This document shows positions 6,820-10,639 of a stretch of 10,639 nt of DNA, one piece after another (position 1 is the stretch's first letter; every line of letters starts with the position of its first letter). The stretch comes from Candidatus Izemoplasmatales bacterium (GTDB lineage: Bacteria > Bacillota_I > Bacilli_A > Izemoplasmatales > Hujiaoplasmataceae), in the NCBI GenBank assembly GCA_028707415.1, contig JAQWBC010000022.1, positions 1 to 10,639 on the forward strand, in the 5' to 3' direction. Both the position numbers and the translations under genes were made by a program. Under the pieces are notes generated by a model, which saw nothing but the letters and a program-made list of their open reading frames with translations, made no database searches and was not told the DNA's origin.

Positions 6820-7563
6820 ATGATAAACTTGGAAAACAGTCTAATCAATAAGGTTGTTTATAAAGAGGAATATACTTTATTTGGTATCAGTATTCAAGAT
6901 TCTGTGAGTACGCTAAACGACAAGGTCCCTAAATTTCGAGATGTCACAATCCGGTTATCTGAAGAAGAAGGAGATTTGATCGTCAGTTTCTATACCGAAA
7001 CCGAGGATCAAAGACATTTTAACCGGACGTTAAAAATATTTAAGAAAACATTTAGTGAATTTATTATAACGCCTCCGAATACATCATTAGAACAGGTTTT
7101 ATTTAATACTATGACGGAAAAAAATTATCATATTTCGACTGCTGAATCGTGCACTGGTGGCATGCTTTCATCGCGAATCATCAATGTCAGTGGATCATCA
7201 TCAATTATTGAAGAGGCTTTTATTACTTACTCTGAAGATGCAAAAATGAGAATCTTAGGAATTGATGATTCTTGTCTGAAACGACACGGAGCCGTTAGCC
7301 TTGCATGTGCTGAGGAAATGGCTAAATGTCTTAAAAAAATCACTAATTGTGAATTAGCAATTTCGATTACTGGAATTGCCGGTCCCGCTGGTGGGACCGA
7401 AGCAAACCCCGTGGGGACAGTGTATTTTGGATTTGCTTATTTCGACAAAATATTGACATATAAAAAATGGTTTTCGGGTGATCGGATGTTGATTCGCAAA
7501 AAAGCAGTTTCGTTCGCTTTGGCTGAGGCAATTGTCATTATAAAAACGACTAATCCAAACTGA
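6820..7563 (+). CDS. CinA-family protein, PncC-type NMN amidohydrolase without the N-terminal MoCF domain
   Basis: The C-terminal part (about residues 88-243) is a PncC/CinA domain, which in characterised members deamidates nicotinamide mononucleotide to nicotinate mononucleotide in NAD salvage. Signatures are AESCTGG (108-114), the YSEDAK segment (137-142), GAVS (157-160), TGIAGPAGG (184-192) and PVGTVY (197-202). Residues about 10-85 resemble the small linker domain that precedes it in full-length CinA. Full-length CinA (over 400 residues in B. subtilis) also has an N-terminal molybdopterin-binding-like domain with ADP-ribose pyrophosphatase activity; that is absent, since ychF ends 7 nt upstream. 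ATG 6820 is taken as the start, possibly by coupling to ychF. TTG 6829 is a real alternative, because GGGTGAT (6815-6821) lies better placed before it. Stop TGA; DUF1295 gene 14 nt on. Confidence 0.85.
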   Translation: MINLENSLINKVVYKEEYTLFGISIQDSVSTLNDKVPKFRDVTIRLSEEEGDLIVSFYTETEDQRHFNRTLKIFKKTFSEFIITPPNTSLEQVLFNTMTEKNYHISTAESCTGGMLSSRIINVSGSSSIIEEAFITYSEDAKMRILGIDDSCLKRHGAVSLACAEEMAKCLKKITNCELAISITGIAGPAGGTEANPVGTVYFGFAYFDKILTYKKWFSGDRMLIRKKAVSFALAEAIVIIKTTNPN

Positions 7564-7577
7564 AGTGAGAGTAAAAA

Positions 7578-8501
7578 ATGAAATCAATTAGCCAGCGAAT
7601 TAAGACATTAATCATACTTGTTTTAATGTATATCGCCGCAATCAGTGGGGCCGTGATTGTTTTTTTTGTTATACCAATCGATAATGTGTTGATAAAAATG
7701 TTTTTTTCCGACATTATCGCAACCATTATTATATGGACCTTGGGTTTGCTAATTAAGAACGCAAGTGTTTATGATCCATATTGGAGTTTTGTTCCACCAT
7801 TAATTGTGATTGGATGGATAATTGTTCTTCAGTCGAACATTAAACTAAGTGTTATATTACTAATGTTAGCCATCGTGATGTGGTCAATCCGATTAACCCT
7901 TAATTGGGCAGATGGATGGGTTGATTTTTCAGTTCAAGACTGGCGTTACACAATGATTCATAACAAACATCCTCGACTATGGTTTATTGCAAATTTGTGG
8001 GGAATAAACTTGATGCCAACAATCATTGTCTTTTTTCAACTAGCCAATGCTTATTATTTTTTACGCGCTGAACCAGAGGTAAATTTGTTAATCGTCGTTG
8101 GCTTTTCACTATGTATCGTTGCCGTCTTTATTCAATACATTTCTGATCGGCAGATGACGTCATTCCGCCATCGCAACCATGGAAAACAACAGTGTATTAA
8201 TGAAGGATTATGGAAATTTTCTCGGCATCCGAATTATTTTGGCGAAGTTTTGATGTGGTGGGGAGTATGGGTAATGTATTTCGGAACTTATCAAACCATC
8301 AACATCTTATTGTTGGCACCAATGGCGATGACGGCATTATTTTTATTTATTAGTATTCCCATGATGGAAAAGAAAATTTTGTCATCGCGTCCGGAATACA
8401 AGATATACCAAAAATCAGTTTCGATTTTAATTCCTTTTTTTCCTTTGAAAAGGCGTATTTGCGATGAGACAATTTGTAACGAGAAATATAATACTGAATA
8501 G
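7578..8501 (+). CDS. DUF1295 / steroid 5-alpha-reductase-like integral membrane protein
   Basis: The 307-residue product is strongly hydrophobic, with about seven or eight likely transmembrane segments (roughly 9-31, 45-63, 72-86, 88-109, 143-161, 168-188, 223-238 and 242-262). It matches DUF1295 by YDPYWS (65-70), QDWRY (120-124) and the C-terminal signature EGLWKFSRHPNYFGE (209-223) followed by a WWG motif and a late PMMEKK. The last is the nucleotide/substrate region shared with steroid 5-alpha reductases and isoprenylcysteine methyltransferases. The substrate is unknown; a lipid or isoprenoid reductase or methyltransferase is only a fold-based guess. ATG 7578 follows GTGAGAG, a weak ribosome site, 14 nt after the CinA-like gene, suggesting co-transcription. 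No convincing terminator follows before the IS begins 72 nt downstream. Confidence 0.85.
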   Translation: MKSISQRIKTLIILVLMYIAAISGAVIVFFVIPIDNVLIKMFFSDIIATIIIWTLGLLIKNASVYDPYWSFVPPLIVIGWIIVLQSNIKLSVILLMLAIVMWSIRLTLNWADGWVDFSVQDWRYTMIHNKHPRLWFIANLWGINLMPTIIVFFQLANAYYFLRAEPEVNLLIVVGFSLCIVAVFIQYISDRQMTSFRHRNHGKQQCINEGLWKFSRHPNYFGEVLMWWGVWVMYFGTYQTINILLLAPMAMTALFLFISIPMMEKKILSSRPEYKIYQKSVSILIPFFPLKRRICDETICNEKYNTE

Positions 8502-8573
8502 ATTCGGTTTCACAAACAAATCCAACTAGCAAAAGTCTTTTTTTATAGACAAATATATATTCATATGTTATAA

Positions 8574-8606
8574 CCCGAGTTTTACAGTTCAAATTGTAGT
8601 GCTAAG
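8574..8606 (+). repeat. Left terminal inverted repeat, split by a 6-bp insertion
   Basis: The outer 16 bp (8574-8589) and inner 11 bp (8596-8606) match the right end exactly, 27 of 27. CAAATT (8590-8595) lies between them here and is absent at the right end. The junction can be slid by a base or two because of flanking T residues. It is immediately preceded by TTATAA. Confidence 0.9.
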
Positions 8607-8672
8607 GGCCGTAAAAAGATACCAGCAATCCCAAATTGAGACCAAATAGAGCGGAGATAGAGAATAAAAATA

Positions 8673-8682
8673 TTTTACAGTT
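8673..8682 (+). repeat. Internal copy of the outer TIR half-site
   Basis: TTTTACAGTT repeats, in the same orientation, bases 8580-8589 of the left terminal repeat, 93 bp further in. It lies in the non-coding segment between the left end and the transposase promoter. It may be an extra transposase-binding site; a 10-bp A+T-rich match could also arise by chance. Confidence 0.45.
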
Positions 8683-8703
8683 AATCACAAAAAAAGATAA
8701 TAA

Positions 8704-8761
8704 ACCCCTTGCAAGTAATGCCAAGTAGTGCTATAATGACAATGTGGTAAACCAAAGGGGT
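8704..8761 (+). promoter_or_regulatory. Inverted repeat able to mask the transposase RBS in read-through RNA
   Basis: ACCCCTT (8704-8710) is the exact complement of AAGGGGT (8755-8761), which is the core of the transposase Shine-Dalgarno. The 5' arm begins upstream of the -35 box and ends inside it, so RNA from the element's own promoter lacks it. RNA entering from the ychF operon would contain both arms and could fold, with a 44-nt loop, hiding the ribosome site. IS10 and IS50 limit translation of incoming transcripts by structures of this design; its use here is inferred. Confidence 0.55.
8709..8737 (+). promoter_or_regulatory. Transposase promoter with extended -10
   Basis: TTGCAA (8709-8714) and a perfect TATAAT (8732-8737) are 17 bp apart, and TGC (8729-8731) makes an extended -10. 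The start would be near 8744, about 25 nt before ATG 8769. GTAGTGCTA (8725-8733) repeats bases 8596-8604 of the inner terminal repeat and overlaps the -10, so bound transposase could block its own promoter. Confidence 0.8.
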
Positions 8762-8768
8762 GATTTTG

Positions 8769-10571
8769 ATGATTCGAAGAGACAAGGTCACATTCAGCGA
8801 TGGCAGCAGCAAAACCCAAATAAGGGTGGTAAAGTCGTTCCGGCCGGGGCCCAAGATGACACCGCGGCAGGTGACGGTGCAGTCGTTTGGGTATCTGGAA
8901 GATCAAGCCGACCGCGAAAGCTTTCTGCGTGAAGTGGAAGCCTTTGATCGCGGACAGCAAAGCGGTGGAAGAGCGAAACAGATCCTCATCAGCATCCCCG
9001 TCGAGCGGAAAAACAACGACATCGCGAATAAAAAATATAATTATGGATACCGCTTTTTGGAAAGTATCATCGACGAATTGGGAATCCGAGACAGTCTGGA
9101 CCACACCGCCTTCAAAGGCGAGTACCGATTGAGCGAGGTCTTCGAGTTTTTAGTGATGGAGCGGATTCTCAATCCAGATTCTAAGCGGGGGACGCTGCAG
9201 GAAATCCGACAATTTTATAATAAGCAGTATGATTTCACCTTAGCAGACGTCTATCGGGCGTTGGATCAGTTCAGCGACGGCTCGATTGGGGTCCAGAAAC
9301 ATCTGAACGAGCGGATCAAACAGCTGATCGGGCGGGACTCGACGTATGCCTTTTATGACGTAACGAACTATTATTTCGACACCGACTTTTCAGGACCGGT
9401 CGGAACCTACCAGCAGAAGGGTGTTTCGAAGGAACATCAGCTGACGCCGATCATCCAATTGGGACTGTTCATGGATGCGAACCACCTGCCGATTGCGATG
9501 ACCACGTTTCCGGGAAACACGTCAGACACCCTGACGTTACAGCCGGCGATGTACGAAATCAAAAAGAACTACCGACTGGGGCGGTTAATCGTCGTAGCGG
9601 ATAAAGGATTGAACTCGAAAGCCAATCTCGACTACGTGACGAACCAAGGCGATGGATACGTCGTTTCGCAAGTACTGCGGGGCCCCAAGGGCAAAAAATA
9701 CCATGAGATGATGTTCGACGAAGAAGGATACGCTGGCAACCAAGATTTCAAATACAAGCTGTTCGAAGAAACCTATGAAAGTCAGATCAATGGAAACAAG
9801 AAGATCACACGAAAAAGAAAAGTACTGATTTACTGGAATCGAGAAGACAGCGAATACGCGAAACGAAAACGGGACGAGAAGATTGAAAGAGCGAACCGTC
9901 AGGTCCAAAACAACGCCTATGGCATTAATCATCGTGCCAGTGAATACATCGCCACCCAAAACATTGTCAAAGCAACGGGAGAACTGAGCGATGAAGCGGT
10001 CCATCGGATCGATTATGAAAAGATCGACGAGGACGAACGGTTCGACGGATACTTCTGTATTATCACTTCTGAATTAGAATACGATTATCAAAAAATCATG
10101 GAAGTTTATGGTCAATTGTGGCGGATCGAAGAGTCGTTCCGCATCAGCAAATCCGATTTACAGACCAGACCGATCTACGTTCGCACGCAAAAGCACATTG
10201 AGGGACACATGCTCGTCTGTTATGCGGCGTTACTGATCGCACGGCTAATGCAATACCGGCTGGGCGACAACGAATTGTCGGTCCACCGGATCCAACGCGT
10301 CCTCAAGGCCTGCACATGCGTTTTACCCAACGAACAGACGATCCTCCTCGATGAAATCGGAGGCCAATTGTCCTATAAAGATCGCAAGTCATCCAGTGGA
10401 GAAACCGTGGAGACGCTCGCATATGACGAAAGCCAGGATCAGGTCAGACGGGATTATCAAACGATTCAAAAAGGATTTGGCGTCGAATTTGATTATGCGG
10501 CCACAAGCCGAGAACGTTTTAATAAGTATCTGAAATCAATCCGCTTCAAAATAACGAAGCCCAAAAAATAA
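8769..10571 (+). CDS. IS1634-type DDE transposase
   Basis: The 600-residue product is a cut-and-paste DDE transposase of the IS4-related IS1634 group. The catalytic triad is readable: Asp197 in FYDVTNYYFD, Asp278 in VVADKGLNS and Glu454 in LWRIEESFRISK. The last fits the Y-(2)-R-(3)-E-(6)-K pattern through Tyr447, Glu454 and Lys461, with Leu450 at the Arg position. A basic N-terminal region (1-70) and helical segment (about 90-190) probably bind DNA ends. A long insertion with many charged residues (about 300-430) separates the second Asp from the Glu, as in IS4-like proteins. ATG 8769 is preferred over GTG 8760 because AAAGGGGTGAT (8755-8765) precedes it at normal distance and overlaps the GTG. 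The frame is unbroken, so the element may be active. Codon use is G+C-richer than in the neighbouring genes. Confidence 0.93.
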   Translation: MIRRDKVTFSDGSSKTQIRVVKSFRPGPKMTPRQVTVQSFGYLEDQADRESFLREVEAFDRGQQSGGRAKQILISIPVERKNNDIANKKYNYGYRFLESIIDELGIRDSLDHTAFKGEYRLSEVFEFLVMERILNPDSKRGTLQEIRQFYNKQYDFTLADVYRALDQFSDGSIGVQKHLNERIKQLIGRDSTYAFYDVTNYYFDTDFSGPVGTYQQKGVSKEHQLTPIIQLGLFMDANHLPIAMTTFPGNTSDTLTLQPAMYEIKKNYRLGRLIVVADKGLNSKANLDYVTNQGDGYVVSQVLRGPKGKKYHEMMFDEEGYAGNQDFKYKLFEETYESQINGNKKITRKRKVLIYWNREDSEYAKRKRDEKIERANRQVQNNAYGINHRASEYIATQNIVKATGELSDEAVHRIDYEKIDEDERFDGYFCIITSELEYDYQKIMEVYGQLWRIEESFRISKSDLQTRPIYVRTQKHIEGHMLVCYAALLIARLMQYRLGDNELSVHRIQRVLKACTCVLPNEQTILLDEIGGQLSYKDRKSSSGETVETLAYDESQDQVRRDYQTIQKGFGVEFDYAATSRERFNKYLKSIRFKITKPKK

Positions 10572-10613
10572 AAAAGGACGAACATCCCCCAAAACCAAAC
10601 AAGGGACTCGTCT
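10569..10613 (-). terminator. Minus-strand terminator-like hairpin at the IS right end
   Basis: Read on the minus strand, GACGA (10612-10608) pairs with TCGTC (10581-10577), and an inner TCCC (10606-10603) pairs with GGGA (10588-10585). A run of Ts complements A10570-10575. This would stop transcripts entering the element from its right side before they run antisense to the transposase. On the plus strand no T-run follows the same hairpin, so it is a poor terminator for the transposase mRNA. Confidence 0.5.
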
Positions 10614-10638
10614 TAGCACTACAACTGTAAAACTCGGG
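10612..10638 (-). repeat. Right terminal inverted repeat of the IS
   Basis: The 27 bp are the exact reverse complement of the left repeat minus its central CAAATT. The outermost base pair is taken as C/G because 8573 (A) and the complement of 10639 (T) differ. The last base of the window, 10639, is then flanking DNA. Confidence 0.9.
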
Positions 10639-10639
10639 A

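Larger units (their letters stand above)
8574..10638 (+). mobile_element. Insertion sequence of the IS1634 type, about 2065 bp, apparently complete
   Basis: One transposase gene is bounded by terminal inverted repeats. The left end (8574-8606) and the right end (10612-10638, read on the minus strand) both begin CCCGAGTTTTACAGTT and continue GTAGTGCTAAG, with six extra bases at the left. Base composition changes sharply: 8821-8880 holds 39 G+C of 60, while 7681-7740 in the neighbouring gene holds 17 of 60. The element lies 72 bp past the DUF1295 gene and interrupts no visible reading frame. The target duplication cannot be judged because only base 10639 lies beyond the right tip. The repeat match and the transposase agree on the ends; family assignment is from recalled motifs. 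Confidence 0.88.

Noticed and set aside
1322..7563. Mycoplasma-type code with UGA as Trp
   Set aside because: fusA and the CinA-like gene end cleanly at TGA at expected lengths and Trp codons are TGG.
8501..8550. Terminator after the DUF1295 gene
   Set aside because: The hairpin at 8501-8522 is weak and interrupted, and the T-run (8538-8544) is 15 nt beyond it; GTCT/AGAC around the T-run is only 4 bp. Not a convincing terminator.
8685..9104. 139-codon open frame antisense to the transposase start
   Set aside because: No ribosome site or promoter; it arises from G+C-rich transposase codons. A role as antisense RNA has no sequence support.

Overview
The window comes from a low-G+C Gram-positive bacterium (Bacillota or a Mycoplasmatota-like lineage) that uses the standard bacterial code. 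The chromosomal genes are A+T-rich, have GGAGG-type ribosome binding sites and sigma-A-type promoters, and encode Firmicutes-style S12 (with the N-terminal insertion missing from the E. coli protein). fusA and the cinA-like gene end in TGA and Trp is read from TGG, so UGA is a stop; this argues against Mycoplasma/Spiroplasma but allows Acholeplasma-, Izemoplasma- or Erysipelotrichia-like hosts. The genus cannot be fixed from the sequence alone.

Layout. Positions 1-24 are the 3' end of a 5S rRNA, so an rRNA operon lies just upstream. It is followed by tRNA-Asn (51-127) and a Rho-independent terminator (139-174). A consensus promoter (221-249) and a structured leader of roughly 100 nt then open the translation operon rpsL-rpsG-fusA (352-3391). 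tuf (3519-4703) has its own promoter and a strong terminator. tatD (4795-5607) is a single-gene unit whose terminator overlaps its stop codon. ychF (5709-6812), a shortened CinA/PncC-type gene (6820-7563) and a DUF1295 membrane-protein gene (7578-8501) are packed with gaps of 7 and 14 nt and look like one operon from the ychF promoter. An apparently intact IS1634-type insertion sequence of about 2065 bp (8574-10638) ends the window, with its right tip one base from the edge.

How the parts work together. The first half is translation machinery: ribosomal proteins S12 and S7 and the elongation factors EF-G and EF-Tu, next to rRNA and tRNA genes. The middle holds widely conserved housekeeping enzymes: a TatD metal-dependent hydrolase, the ribosome-associated P-loop NTPase YchF and a probable NMN amidohydrolase. 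The IS differs from the chromosome in base composition and looks like a later arrival.

I see no defence system, CRISPR array, prophage or biosynthetic cluster. The observations most worth checking are regulatory. (i) At the IS left end, an inverted repeat could mask the transposase ribosome binding site only in read-through transcripts. (ii) The left terminal repeat is split by 6 bp and its half-sites recur internally, one of them over the transposase -10 box. (iii) The rpsL leader can form two mutually exclusive helices, one of which sequesters its Shine-Dalgarno sequence.
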